From Hirundichthys speculiger (taxonomy: Eukaryota; Chordata; Actinopteri; Beloniformes; Exocoetidae): a stretch of DNA of 64,000 nt. The stretch spans positions 1,364,001-1,428,000 of the forward strand of contig JAGFBZ010002395.1 in NCBI GenBank assembly GCA_018398805.1, written 5' to 3'. Under the pieces are notes generated by a model. That model saw only the letters and a list, made by a program, of their open reading frames with translations. It did no database searches and had not been told where the DNA came from. Shown one piece after another: positions 47,415 through 60,559 of the stretch. The position numbers were made by a program, and so were the translations under genes. Each line of letters begins with the position of its first letter. The first letter of the stretch is position 1.

Positions 47415-47443
47415 CCCCCCCCCCCCCCCCCCCCCAAAAACCC

Positions 47444-47474
<31 letters not shown>

Positions 47475-47485
47475 AAAAAAAAAAA
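47415..47485. repeat. C21-A5-C24-A21 homopolymer block
   Basis: Runs of 21 C (47415-47435), 5 A, 24 C (47441-47464) and 21 A (47465-47485). On the minus strand this is two long G runs, strongly quadruplex-prone. Run lengths in such blocks are often wrong in assemblies. Confidence 0.97.
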
Positions 47486-49957
47486 CGCTTCTTAATTAAT
47501 TAACTTCTTCTGTTTGCATTATCAGATCTTTTTTACGGTCTTGTACTTGAGGAATTGAAGAAGGCTCCTTTTTAAAAGATTCTGTTGATGTTTTGTGAAA
47601 TATGCCTGTTTCTGTCTGTGTGTTAGATGAGAAGATGAATATTTGAGAAATGCCAATCAATGAGCTGGTTTTCAGCTTGACAGACCATGACACACTCACT
47701 CTCGGATGTATATCATTTGGTGCTGATCATATTTACACAAGTAAGCTGGGCGATGGTTCGTGTCATTCACAGCAATACAGGTTTTACTCTAAGTTGAGAG
47801 ATAAAGATGGCCATCAGCTCTCAAATTTAACTTAATTCATGCTAAAGATAAGTGGATGTTCAGAGAACCAGGTTAATAGTGCAGCTTTTCTTACTTGAGC
47901 ATGAAATGCACTGCTCATGCTCCACTGCTATATACAGATTTGTATATATTTAAAGAAACAAAGCCAAAATGCGGAAGTAGTGTGTGAAAAGCTAGGTAAC
48001 ATGAATTTTTTTCTGGATGATACAGACTATATAGAGCAGTATGTGGGTGATTTATGAAGTGGCTGCAAAACAAGCCCAGATCATCATCCCTCCACTATAG
48101 GCTGTGTCATTTTTTGGTATGAGGAGTATACGCTGATATGCCGTATTTGGTTTTTTGCCAAATGTGTTAATGTGCATTGTGGTCAGCTATCTCTAGTTTG
48201 GTTTCATGTGTCCAAAGAACATTGTTCCTGAAGTCTTATGTTTTGTTCAGATACAAATTTGCCCTATTGCTGTCTCTGGAGAGACGACGCTTTCTAGTGT
48301 TAATAGTGTTACTGTTATATTATCAAAGAAACAGCTTTGTCGATTCAGTGGTCATATTTTTAATTTTTTTTATGAAACTCTGCAGCAGTGATTTTTTTGT
48401 TGTTTTTTTTTCCGTGGACTTTCAACCAGGATTGTCTTGTTTATCTTAATAGAAATCTGTGCCTTTTGTTTTTGCACCAAGACCAAGAGAGATCTGAACA
48501 GATTCCTTTTTTTAACTTAACACAACATGAATGAACAAAAAAATTGATACTATAATACAAAACTAAATCTAATATGAATTATAAACTCGTTGTTAGTGAT
48601 ACATTTTTATCCCAAACATTTTGAATCTGATTCATATTAATGGCATGTAAAAAGGTCTATGGCTGGGCACAAGAATGGATTGGGCGTCTGTGGGGGCTAA
48701 TTCTCATTCAAAGAATTGCCAGAGCTGTGTTAGGGATGTAAGGCATTAAAGAGTTGTCTTTTTCATGGGATTATCTGTGAAGGATGAATTCAGTAGACAG
48801 ACAGAGCTGACTGGCACAGCAAGATCATCCAAGTAGAGCACTTCTTCAGGCATGCAAAACATGCAGATTTAACTCACATAATCCCTTTCAATATCAGCAA
48901 GGGTGTCAATACACTGACGGAAATGGATAGGATTGAGCAGTTTTTCTGTTCTTTCTGATCATAGGGTTTGCAGTGGTTGCTGTCTGCTGCAGTTTGCTTT
49001 TATTTGCCCTTTTAAATCCAGTGAATCTGCAATGACAAAAATATTTAGATGTCTGATTATTGGCAGGCCGTGTTTAATTGTTTGCACCCTGATGTTGTGG
49101 CAGTTATGCACACTTTTTGAAGCAAATAATTGAGCACACAATGCTAGTACTTGAGGCACATCTGAGGGGCTACACAAACATCTGTGGTGTTGAGTTCAAG
49201 TGTAACTAAAGTTGTGGATCATTGGAGGGCTTTTTTCTGGTGTCCTGTGGAAACACTATTCTGTCAGTATGACTAAGCAAGACTCCCACAGTCCCACAGA
49301 CCATGACTGTCTGATGGAGCCATGAACACAAGTGATTTTAAAAAAAAAAAAAAAGGGAGATTTAGACACATTCACATGTCTAAATGTTAAAAAAATGGTT
49401 TTGGTTTTTGCTCTTTTTGCATTGTAATCTGTTCTAAACCATGCATTAAATCAAATAGTAATACTGCTCAGGGTTGAACATAACCTATTTCAAGATGTTC
49501 TTATATTCTGTCAATATCTGCAGCTGCAGCAGCTCCTGTGCCTTTACTGGCCCCATTAAAGTTTCATTGTATCTCATCTTATCTTACATAGCTTTATCAT
49601 GGACTTTGTATTTTGCAGTTTACAGGTATCTATGCATGAAGGTTTCACTGATAAACTGGATGTTTTGCCTGAATGTGGAACATTTGAAATTGGAAATTAA
49701 CCCATTCATGCATCTACGCTCTGTGAATTTCAGTTAGCCAAAGCACTCAGTTGTTGAATGTTAGGAAAAACATTGAATTCACTGAAAAGCAATATTTAAG
49801 ATTGAATCTTTTTTTTTTTTCAATGAATGCCTTGCACAATTTACAGAGTTTTTTTCTTTTGTTGTTTTTTTTTACATCACCTTGGTTGCAACAAGTGGGA
49901 AAAAACAAAAAAGGAAGTGCCATAAAATCCTTGTCAGTGACAGTAGACTTGCTGTTT
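47486..49957. other. Non-coding, nothing recognised
   Basis: AT-rich, with A- and T-runs (49339, 49809). No exon or clear repeat family. Confidence 0.6.
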
Positions 49958-50098
49958 GTTACCATTAGACATATTCTGATACAATGGTTTCCTTTCAGAT
50001 ACTAATTCTGATACCCGGGTTTTGGGTATCAGCAGATACTGAGCAGCAATAACGTATCAGTCTTGCTTTAGCTTTCTGTCTTTCCGATATTAAAGTAT

Positions 50099-51505
50099 TA
50101 TTATTATTATCCATCCATCCATCCATCCATCCATCATCTTCCGCTTGGACGTTAGTTGGGTCGCGGGGGCAGCAGGTTCAGCAGAGAGGCCCAGACCTCC
50201 CTTCCCCCGGCTGCTTCCACCAGCACCCTGAGAGAACCCAGAGGTGCTCCCAGGCCAGCTGAGAGATATAGGCCTCCGATCGTACACTTCCCGCTAGTCC
50301 GCTACCAACTAGCCACTACCTGCAAATTGTGGGTATATGAACCTTTGCTAACCGCTAATGGAATCTTCCACTCACTAAAGCCGCTACCCATAATGCCAAC
50401 TCCCTTACTCGCTTTGTAGGTGTGGCAATGGGCGTGTCTTTTGTCCTTTACGCAAACTCTGTATCTTGCGATCGGTGGCTTTAGAGTTGCAGGTAGCGGG
50501 TGGTCTGACCATCCACAACCCGCATGTCGGCATGTACAAGGTCCACCTGGTCACAGGTGGACATGCACAAACGGCTCTACCTCTTAAATTAACTCTTGTA
50601 TAAAAAGCATGATTTGACCTCAGTTGAACCCCTGAGAAAATGGCAGATTGTCTTAAATGGCTTGCTCGCCAGTTAAACCACAGACGACCAGAGCGTGTTT
50701 ACTGGTAGCGCACCAACTATCTGGGACTTTCAGGTAGCCGATACGAATTGTCTGTGTAAAAATATTTTTATGTATATGTCAGTGCAGAGGAGGAGGAGGA
50801 AGGAAGAGGAGGAAGCTCTACAGCAGAGTCCCAGACGAGCTGCGCACAAGAGCTGCTTCGATCTGGATGAAAAAATGCTCTATAGCGGTTTTCAGATAGC
50901 GATTTGCGGGTAGTAGCGCAACCTGCTCTTAAAGGCAATGGCTACTGACGCAGTGATTGGTTTAACAAGTGGAACGCCCTAACCACTCCTATGCATAATG
51001 TAGCGGGTAGCTCAGGTGGGATAGCGGGTTTAGGAAGGGTGGATAATTACGTTCTTTGCGGGGGAATGCCCCTCCCGCTACCCGCTATCCCTAAATAAGC
51101 TTCTGGAGATCTGCTGGAAGATCGGGCCCAAAGTCTCTCCAGCGTGTCCTGGGTCTGTCCTGGTGTTCTCCCAGTTGGACCTGCCTGAAACATCTCTCCA
51201 GGGAGGTGTCCAGGGGACATCCTAACCAGATACCCTAATAACCTCAACTGGTTCCTCTCTATGTGAAGGAGCAGCGGCTTTACTCTGAGTCTCTCAGAAA
51301 TGACTGAACTCCTCGCCCTATCTCTAAGGGAGAGTCCAGCCACCCTGCAGAGAAACCCCATTTCTGCCGCCTGTAACCGCAATCTCGTTCTTTCAGTCAC
51401 TACCCACAGTTCTTCACCATAGGTGAGGGTAGGAATCGGTAGGATCGACTGGTAAACAGAGAGTCTTGCCTTTTGGCTCAGCTCTCTCTTCACCACAACA
51501 TACTA
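50099..51505 (-). mobile_element. LINE 3' end, second copy with the same insertion
   Basis: Reverse-oriented LINE of the family at 4640-5980. It starts with a clean (ATCC)n tail (about 50109-50132) and ATCATCTTCCGCTTGGA. Its minus frame at 51047-51496 holds YGEELWVVTERTRLRLQAAE, VAGLSLRDRARSS, ERNQLRLLGYLVRMSPG and a degenerate GRTPGQTQDT where intact copies have GRPRTRW. The 5' end stops at about 51505 against a (TTA)n tract. The frame runs on into the insert at 51129, so the protein end is foreign. Confidence 0.85.
50271..51129. mobile_element. Inserted inverted-terminal element in LINE (copy 2)
   Basis: Starts GGCCTCCGATC and ends GATCGGGCCC at the same place in the LINE as copy 1. It retains the TATAAAAA box (50599-50606) and the ATG (50640). 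The ATG frame here stays open for 22 codons, starting MADCLKWLARQLNHRRPERV, before a stop. In copy 1 a small indel closes it after 12. The basic run suggests the N-terminus of a lost transposase-like protein; the superfamily is not assigned. The purine-rich GGA stretch is at 50787-50815. Confidence 0.6.
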
Positions 51506-51542
51506 GTATTATTATTATTATCATTATTATTGTTGTTGTTGT

Positions 51543-51574
<32 letters not shown>

Positions 51575-51583
51575 ATTATTATA
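51506..51583. repeat. (TTA)n/(TTG)n microsatellite
   Basis: Imperfect ATT repeat with a short TTG block, directly at the 5' end of the LINE. A short ATT repeat also lies at the other side (50097-50110). Confidence 0.9.
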
Positions 51584-51968
51584 TTTGCTACCGACCTTGA
51601 GTAACTGACAGATGATTGTTGCTAGGGCATCACTCACATTTCTTTGGGATTTCAAGCTTCATTTCCGATATACGCACGTCTATATGCAGCTCAGGCACGT
51701 CCGCAATTTGTGATTTTTACTCTAAAAATTATGCAGCAACTTGTATCTCCATCTGCTAATTCCAAACAGGAAGTTGTAAAGGCAATTATCGCACAATTTC
51801 TTATACTGGCTTTCACAGCAACAAAGACGACTTGGGATTCTATTTATAAAAATTAAATGGTATCAACTGGTGGACGTAAACACTAACAGATCTCGACACA
51901 CATACTCTTGCCAGAATAGATGGGTATTTCTGATGTCTTTTATCACAATCGGAACAACTCTAGTTTTC

Positions 51969-54304
51969 ATGTAGAAGCAATTGAATGATTTTTTTGTGTG
52001 TTCATGTTGAAGTAGAAAGCAGAGTTTCTATAGCTTTAGTTCCTGAAGCCTCTCTGCAGTCTTTCCCTCCAAATCAAAAACCTCTGTTACGTTCCTGATT
52101 CTAATATGATATTCACGTTTCATATTCTATATGAAATTTTTATTTCAATTTAAAATGTATATTCAATTTTAATATTAATGTTCTCTAGTGATGCTTACAT
52201 AAGTTTTAAAAGAATTATATAAAACATGAGTAATTATAATTTAAAATAGCCCCGTACACACCAGCATGCATGATATATTTCCTTTTTTGTTTGATATATG
52301 TCTTCTGATGGTAATCACGATTGTGATGGGTATGCTACACATATTCAAAGTGAAATTACACTATTAATCAAATGAATGTGGCTCTTTAGATGAATTCAAT
52401 TAATCATTTGACAAGGCTTGAGGAAGTAGAAAAAGTAAAAACTATGTAAATGACGGGCAAAACCTTTGCTTATGCTATTCCCTACCCACAAAATGCTGTT
52501 AACAAAAGAAGAAAAAATGCTCAGGAAGTGTGCATTTAGCTCTCAAAGGTTACAAAGTTCACAAAGCTCACTGTTTGTCCAAAGGTGCACAAACAGTTTA
52601 TAGAGTTCATTAATGCAAGCGGTGGCTGATTTGATCAAGTCTAAGGTGAGAGCTGAGATGAAGTATTGTTTGTATTGCTTGTTTGCCAATTAAGCTATTG
52701 TGTTATCGTTTTTGCAGCACACAAGGGCTTCTTTCAATCAAAGACACATTTACAAGTTGGACTCTTAATTACTTTAAATTGAATTATTCTTTTCATTTGT
52801 GTTTGACCAACCAACCATTTTGCTGTCATTAATAATATTCTGATTTAATCCTGAATGAAGCTTTTTAGGTTTGTTTAATTATGAACTCTGTAAGATAATT
52901 TATCATTCATCTGACATTTAATAATGAGGATGCGTTAAATATCACAGTGATGATGGTTTACAGGTACGTCAGATAAATGAGTGGTTTGGTACTATTAATA
53001 GCCATAGCTGCGTGTAATGATAGCTGCTCCGATGTGGATGTAAAATCTTCCTCAGAGTGGAAATGAGGCCTGCTCATGTGCTGATACTCTGAAAGGACTA
53101 CATTAATAAAGCAAAATTAGCTGTACACGCAGCTTTATAAATCAGACAAAAAGAGGGAAAGTGTGCATATTTCTGCAAAGATATAGGTGTGAATTTACAC
53201 ACTCATTGGAAAGCTAGTCCACACGCACAAGTTTTTTCTACATTACAAAAATGTTGCCATACAAACATATATTCTATGTGACTGACATCACTCAAAATAC
53301 ATGCCTTAATTTTATTGCCAGTAATTGTGTTCATAACAAAATGGCTTCATTGCTTTTTAAGTAATTAAATCATGTATATATGCATGGAAAGAATGCTAAA
53401 TCTCAGTGTATCACTCAAATTTAAACAGGGGGCAGAATTCATGGAGTGCTGTATAATTGCATTTGTGGTTCACTATTTCTGTGCTTTGGGTCTTGGCATC
53501 CTTTGCACAGAAAGCATTCACCCACATGAGCAACCAGACTGGATTTTCCTTGTAGATAATTAGGAGACTGTAGGCTGCTTTAAAATCTGATGAACAAAGA
53601 CAAGAATGCTGCCATTACAGAAGTGTATGCCAAGACAACCTGCTTATAATACACTACTGTATATTCCTCCTGCTCCTGTTTGTAGTTATGTTCAGTTTTG
53701 CATCCACTCTCACCAAAATAAAAGGAAGTCAGTATCCATTTTGGAAACACAATTCGGGCTCAGCTCGCACTCTGGGCAGATTAACAACTGTGCATACACT
53801 AATTGCATCTCTGCTGCTGTCACGAGTGCATATGTACATTATCTGTGTTGTTGAAAATTATTAGCGCTGAAATTCTGACAATAACAAACCGTGTTGTTTT
53901 CCACTAAAAGCCTAGTTTGTAACACATATTTTTAGGCAGAGAGCTGGAAAATGAGCTGTGCCAACTGTTTGATGGTTCGTTTGATCAGTCAGGAATGATA
54001 TTCTCATAAATAATGGCAAGTGGCTCTTCCCAACAGGTACTTCATATATTGCTGTACGCTATCTCTGATTATTGCTTTGGCTTGGTATTGCTTGCTACAA
54101 ATGCTAAATTTGTTGTTCTCACGTACAACTAGAAAAGTAATTAGTGTGAAGGGGACTGTACACTAATACAAAGGTCTGAGGGTTGTTTCCCAGGCCCTGC
54201 ACTTTCCAGGGGGACAGTGCAGAAAAAGACATCAAACTCCTTCCTCCTATGCACACACCTTACTTGGGAGGTTGGTAGGTTGTAGGTGGGAGATTCTTGG
54301 CTAG
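51969..54304. other. Non-coding; possible conserved block
   Basis: AT-rich, without exons. The stretch 52850-53160 has a homeobox-site-rich texture (TTTAATTATGA, CATTTAATAATGA, TAATGATAG) and could be a conserved non-coding element. Confidence 0.5.
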
Positions 54305-54470
54305 ATTTGATCCGTCTATTATCTCAAACCGCTTCTTCCTATTTTAGGGTCACAGCAGTCTGCCATAGACTCTTCCACATATCGCGAAATGCATGCGCAC
54401 ACCCGTGGCAGCGCACCAGTCCACTGCAGGACCACATATAGATGAACAACAGTGCATGCTCATGACACTA
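54305..54470 (-). mobile_element. Retroelement 3' end, degenerate
   Basis: CCGTCTATTATCTCAAACCGC, then TCCTATTTTAGGGTCACAGC, then CACCAGTCCACTGCAGGACC and ACATATAGATGAACAAC. This is the reverse strand of the retroelement tail also seen at 39562-39682 (+), older and without its microsatellite. Confidence 0.7.
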
Positions 54471-57400
54471 CTAATTAGAATTAGCAGTTAGCCTAGAATA
54501 CATGTTTTGAAAAGCAGAGAGAGAGCATGCAGATTTCCCTGTAAACATAGCCATTAGTGCTACTAGTCATGTCTGCAATGATGCAGCCTTGTTTCAAAAT
54601 AGTTCTATTAAAGATGTGTAAAATGTACATATAAACGTCATGCAATGATTTGCATTTGAATACATTTGAATAGAAAATGGGTCAAAATTATCATATCAAC
54701 TGTCTAAAACGCTGTTTAAGAAAAACAAATGGAATAGAAAAATTCCCAGCTTTTTTGTAAATGGAACTCGCATATGTGTAATGTGTTTTGGCATTATTTT
54801 GCTCTTATGAGCAAACCTTTCTCTGAAAACATGGTCGTAATGTCCTTATGTCACACAATCCCACACCAACACGGTTGCTGGCCTTTCAGCTGTGTACTGA
54901 CAGCAGAGGTGTAAATCAAAACAGACTGAACACAATGAAATTGGAGTAGTTAGAGATGATAAGTCCCAGACATTACACTGTGAAAATAGAAAGCAAAAAG
55001 TTGCTGTGTTAAAGCAAACCCATCCCTCTTTCACACTGTCTTTCATACCTGATGATTATTTATGTGGCGCTGATAAATGTGCTGAGCAGACCTACATGTA
55101 TAAATAGCAGTGTGGACACCATCAGAGACTGCAGTTCATGAGGGGGAGAGGGGAGGGACAAGAGCTTACAATCCAAGCATCAGATCATGAGCAGCAGCAA
55201 TGATCCTTCCTGACTCATCAAGAATTGAGAGAAACTCTGATCCCTTGCATGCCCATGGTTTGCATGTTAAGGCCTCGTGGATAGGCAGGCCGACCTCAGT
55301 GGCCACTGGTCTGCAACTTTATGTTGGCTTATTGTATAATTATTCATACTAGATGACTACGTGCATTATTCAGTTGCTATGTTCCATTTGGTTCACTGAC
55401 TTATATTTTTGTTTAGCTTAACACAGACTTGCAAATGTAACTTCTTTTTTTTTTTATTAAAAATAGCTGCTTAACCAGAACAATTATTAGAGCATATCTT
55501 ATTTGATGTGATTCTTTTAGGCAGTCCCTATTATTGCATAGCATTATTGTAGTCATTGTCTGCACCTCCTTCCGTACAGAGGAAGTAACAACTTCACAGT
55601 CATGATACATTTTTACAGTATAAATTTGCATATTTTTCCTTTCAATTAACACCCTGCTATTATCTGTGTCCCACCTCTCTGCAGTGTTTGCCCACTGTTC
55701 AGACTCCTCCTCGTTGTTTTTTTTTTTCTGGAGCTCTATAAAATCTCGAGGTCACATTGACCACCCTGGGGGTTCTAGTAATGGTCGGTGTGACAATTTT
55801 GAACATGCTAAGAGGACCATATGCTGTTTTTAAGTCACACTCTGTAAAGGCAACAGGGTGAAGACCCTTTCAGACTGGATGTAATAAAGGCATCACTGCA
55901 CTCTGAAAGCCATTAATTTTACAGGGCTTATACCACACAATGGTGTTTTTTTTTTTTTTTTTTCTCTCTTTTTTGTGGCAAAAATACTCAAGCAGCCAAT
56001 AGACATGGGGAATTCATCTGGAAACAAGGCGAAATTGAGGAAAAGCTTTTTGTGCTTAAGTTAAGTTAAGTAAGCATAATATTGGAAAAAATGTGCACAC
56101 CCCTGAAATTGCTTTGTGAAAACTATAATATTGAACAACAGAGGCAAACACTAATATTAAGCATGTGGTATCTTAGAGCAGGTATATCCTAGATCTTTTT
56201 TTTTTGTGACCATTTCTCTCCCTGCTTTAATTTTCATGCCAAATACTGTAAAACAACAGAATGAAAGAGACCAGATAATTGGTAAGACTCGGTTAGACTT
56301 GTTAGACAAATCTCAGGCTGGTATTTAAAATTCATCCAGCTGGTTAAAGTTTAAACATACGCCATAATATTCACATCAGCCCTTATGACCCCTGACAGGA
56401 AACACAACTAAGCTGCTCACCTTGTTTCAATGCAATGTTATGCCAACATCCCAGGCTGCTATAAGCACTAGGCATTTTGTAAGTCAAACAGAATTATAAG
56501 AATAATAGAGAAGTTCTTGTGCTGTCTTCCTGGCATTTTCACACATGGTTTCAACTCTGCTATGGAGGCAGTCTGCAGCAGGTTCCTCTTCATTCTTCAT
56601 TAGGAATTCTAGAGAGCGTGCCAACCAACAGATGATGATGCTTCTATGGACATCGCTGGTCTCTGGTCACATGACACCCATTCACAGGTGCAGAGAATAC
56701 AAGCAAATTTCAGTTTTCAGTACAGAAAATATACTACTGCAAATAGTTAATATGGTTGGGGAAAAGAGGTATTTTAGATATTTTGTTCAGGGTTCTAAGA
56801 ATTTATCAGAGATTGATGATCAATATCAATTTATGTGCAACATGTATTTTTTTAGCAATATATTTGGGCCGCCAACACCTTAATTGGTTTTAACAGAGAT
56901 AAAAATGTAGCCAGAGGTAGTGTGTGGTTCTTGTGACATTTAATCAGTGAAAGATGTCTTGAAGAAAATCTGTTGTTGTGTTTGAGTATCACATCCTCCG
57001 AGATGGCTTTTAATAAGAAAAATAGCAATAATACAAAATGCAGAGTGGAAAATCCTCCTACACGCCAAGTCTTGTCATCTAGTTTTAAGTGGATGTGGAT
57101 GCAGTGAATGTTTCTGATATGTCTGTGTGGGCGTTTGATGAGCAGATGTAGTGGCAGTTAGCATGTAGTTGCAATATACGCAATGACAGCTGAAACGGTA
57201 TGAAAAGCTTCCATGCTGCTTGCAGTGTGCGAGTGTGTGCATTGTGTATTAATCAATTCCTGAGTGCTGAGTGCTTCAAGGAACAATGAACATAGGTTGG
57301 ATGTGTCAGTGAAGTGCCTCACCCATGAAATTGTACATCTCACATCACTGTCTCAGATCAGCTGGCAGCTTGCCATTGGGCACTATGGAATTGCATGTTG

Positions 57401-59030
57401 AAAATACAGGATTTAAATTGTATTAGATCTAATTTAAAGATTCCAAGCCAAATGTTGCTCATGGTTCTGTTTAAAGCAGCTCTTACAGGCAGGGTGTGAG
57501 TCGTAAACACTGAAGACAATAAAGAAGTGTGTTTCTTTTGGAAATAATTGGTGGCTGCTGAACAAACTCTGAGGGTTGCTCTCAATGTCAGAGTCTTTTG
57601 TAAAGGCTTACCTTGTTTGCACTTAGAAGAAAGGTTGGTAAATATTTGTTGCTTGGACAAATACCCTGAGCCGCCACTGAGGCCGATAAAAAGGACTGTT
57701 GAGATTCTAATCCAGATTGCTGTTTTGGCAATTAAATTTGACAGAGGGGAATCAAAGCTATTCCTCTGTTGTCATCACTTTCCTGAAAAAAAAAATAGAC
57801 AGAAGTGGAAAGCAGTTCCTCTTTCTTTATCTCTAAAAGCTTCAATTAACTGTGATAGCCCCTTGTGCATCTTTGTTTCCAGTGTGGAGAGAGAGAGAGA
57901 AAATGTGGCTCCCTGGAACAGTTCTGCTGTTGCCTATAGCTCTGCTCAAGTTTAATGAAGTTTGTGTATGTAGTTTAAAAAACTATTTACACTTAACTGG
58001 TTATTTTGATTTATCCTGTCGTGAAAAGCTTTAATTTTGCGCATGAGAGATTGGTGCCACTTAAAACACACCACACCAGAATTACTTTGGAATTTCCATA
58101 CAGCAGTGAGAATATGATGTTATATTTGTTTGTGAATTAACTAAGGTGTCACTGCCTTACAGCGATACCTCAGTTAATACCTTGTAATGCACCAGATCTG
58201 TTTTTCACAGTTCTCAATCCACATGCTCTCAGCATATGGATAAACTATTAGATTTATGGTGGAGGTAAAAAATATAAGTAAAACAAGGCTCTAACAGTTA
58301 ATTTTATAACCAAATACAACACGAAATAAATACTGTTTGCACTTAAGCTGCATTCATAAACTGCAGTTCAAGCTAACTGCACACTTTGGCAGAGAGCATT
58401 TTAACAGCACGTAGGATCGCTAATAAAATACACACATACTACACAGACTTACTTATAATTGACACAATGACCTGAGGAGAAAGGTCATTTGTATGCATTT
58501 TACGTCCAGTATTTTTACGTTAATGTTTCCTCCAGCCAGCTACGCAACCAGTTAATTTAATGACTATCCTAAGGATGGAGAAATGCCTTATCGCAGCATA
58601 CTGGTACCAGACAAGAAGTTACTTGATGGATGGAACGTACTAGTATTAATATCGAGCATTAAACAAAGTTAAAGTGAGTATGAATATGCTCGGCTAATCA
58701 ACAGGAGACAGAATCTGTATTTTTGCTATAGTGATATATTGTCATTGTGATAACAATACCCACACATAAATATATACTATTTATGATTGTTTATTCAAGA
58801 ACACTAATATTAAAGAACGAACTAAACATCACCTGCATCACAAAATGAACATAAACATTGTATTTTATACTGATAATTTACAGTTACATATATGCTTAAT
58901 TTTGAACAGAAAAAATGCTTGATTAATATTTGTTTATTATTTGTTTATTATTAGTTTTCCTAAAACCCATTGCATTTTTAACCTTTTAGGTCTATTCTCT
59001 GTAGGAATTAGCCTGCTTGACACATTTTAT
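54471..59030. other. Non-coding, nothing firmly recognised
   Basis: About 4.6 kb. Poly-T tracts at about 55443, 55716 and 55946; (GA)n at about 57888. A TATAAATAG near 55098 is isolated and has no open frame behind it. The frame at 57548-57955 is not supported by splice signals or a domain. Confidence 0.55.
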
Positions 59031-59036
59031 AGTAGC

Positions 59037-59180
59037 TAGGGTGACCAAAACACCCAAAAAGAGGACACCTACCGGCCTCTTGTTGATACTGCAAAAATAC
59101 TCAAAGATAATCAAAGATGACAAAGTAGCTTTATAAACCATACTGTACAAAAGGCCCATGTATGTTTATAATGTTTCACG
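59037..59180. repeat. Possible DNA-repeat end
   Basis: CTAGGGTGACCAAAACACCC followed by AAAAAGAGGACACCTACC resembles the terminal motif (GGGTGACCAGACG...CTCTTTTT) of a common fish repeat. The partner end was not located with confidence. Confidence 0.3.
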
Positions 59181-60194
59181 AGTTAGAATTGTTCGGTTAG
59201 CACTCAGAATTTCCAACACTCTTGGTGGTCAGTGAAGTACTCACCAGAGAGCCTTCTGGTGAACAGTAGAGTCAAACGTGAGAGAAACGCGGCTAATTAA
59301 GCGCGACGGACTGTTAATGTACTCAGGAAGGTGTGCGTTTGTGATTAAAGTAAGTTCTGTAACTTTGTGACTGTCTTAACCTGCATATTGAACGTTGACT
59401 GTATGTGACTGTATGTTTGAAGTTAGCAGTCAAACTTTCTGATAGCTTCTCAGTTTATTAATTAAGATAAGTCAAGGTATTACTTCTTTGCATGTGGTTA
59501 TGCTGACACACACACATATATGTATTGTGGGTTTCAGTTGTATTCTATGTACATGTATTAATTAAATGAGGGAGTGGAGTTATATGTATGTGGTTGCTTA
59601 AGGCTGTATAGAGGCTCTATAAGATTAATGCATTTATTGTGGTACATGTGAATTTTCAGTTATACTTAGTCTTTCTAATAATGCAGAAACCACACACACA
59701 TACCCAACAAGATCACTCCCTCCCATGTCTGTAAAGAGGATGCATGTTAACTCTGAGGATTCATTGTTCAATATACCAAGTGAAAGAGCTGCCTCTGTGT
59801 CCTCATTGCCTCCGACATGGGATTAGCCCATACTGACTCCACCATATACCTCCTGAATATCCTCCTGGCTTTGAAGTGGTGTTCTGGCCACACTCCAGGG
59901 TAGTAATAGTGACAAAACACGTTCTTGTGCCTTACAGTCCACAGATCAGACTTATCTCTCCGATGCATACATTTATTTAAAACATTCCTTTTCTGTTTGA
60001 AATGAAAATTTTTTGATATGTAAACATAAATAATGCATCATAACCAGTGACATTCATTGCTGGTGAGGCACTGACTCCATCAGAATCAGATTTACACATT
60101 TATGAACCAAACCAAGTAGATTATTCACCATTTGGTCAGCAGTAGTTAGCAGGTTATGTTTTATATGTCATATCACCTTTTTAAAAGATTTTCT

Positions 60195-60325
60195 AGTGGC
60201 CTTTATTGGATAGAGCGAAAGCAATGGCAAAAAGGGACACAACAACATATTATAACACTGGAAATTAAACCCACAAACCACTATATGAGAGTTCACCCAC
60301 TTAACCACTAGACTACCTCGCAAAT
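60195..60325 (-). repeat. tRNA-derived SINE fragment
   Basis: Read on the minus strand, GCGAGGTAGTCTAGTGGTTA gives a tRNA A-box (TAGTCTAGTGG) and GTGGGTTTAATTTCC a degenerate B-box. It is followed by a body ending near the CCTTTATTGGATAG motif, also seen in the fragment at 4185-4315. It is a SINE with RNA polymerase III promoter remnants, not a functional tRNA gene. Confidence 0.55.
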
Positions 60326-60559
60326 ACTATTGTAGGACCCCGACATTATACTGATTTTTAAATTAAATTGCAATGCTGCTGTGATTAGTTAGGGTACCAT
60401 TCAACCAATCATCCTTCAAACAACATTTGTAGCCTATTCCACTGACATTGCACCACCACGCACCATGAAAGAGAAGACAAAGATAAATTGTGCCAAAATG
60501 GAAATCTGAAGTGCTCAGTTTACATATTAGGGCAATTATATGATAATTAAATTTAAAAA

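Larger units (their letters stand above)
49958..51968. mobile_element. DNA element split by a LINE (outer level of a nest)
   Basis: The left piece (about 49958-50098) has GATACCCGGGTTTTGGGTATC and CAGCAGATACTGAGCAGC. The right piece (about 51590-51968) ends ATCACAATCGGAACAACTCTAG. Both are the kinds of ends I associate with one teleost DNA repeat whose left side carries 'GGTATC...GATACC' motifs. Between them lies a LINE flanked by (TTA)n on both sides. No transposase frame was found. The pairing of the two pieces is inference. Confidence 0.45.

Noticed and set aside
55090..55140. Core promoter (TATAAATAG)
   Set aside because: Isolated TATA-like word without an open frame or other promoter context; expected by chance in AT-rich DNA.
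60195..60325. Functional tRNA gene
   Set aside because: A and B boxes are present but no cloverleaf can be formed and the body continues as SINE; kept as a SINE fragment.
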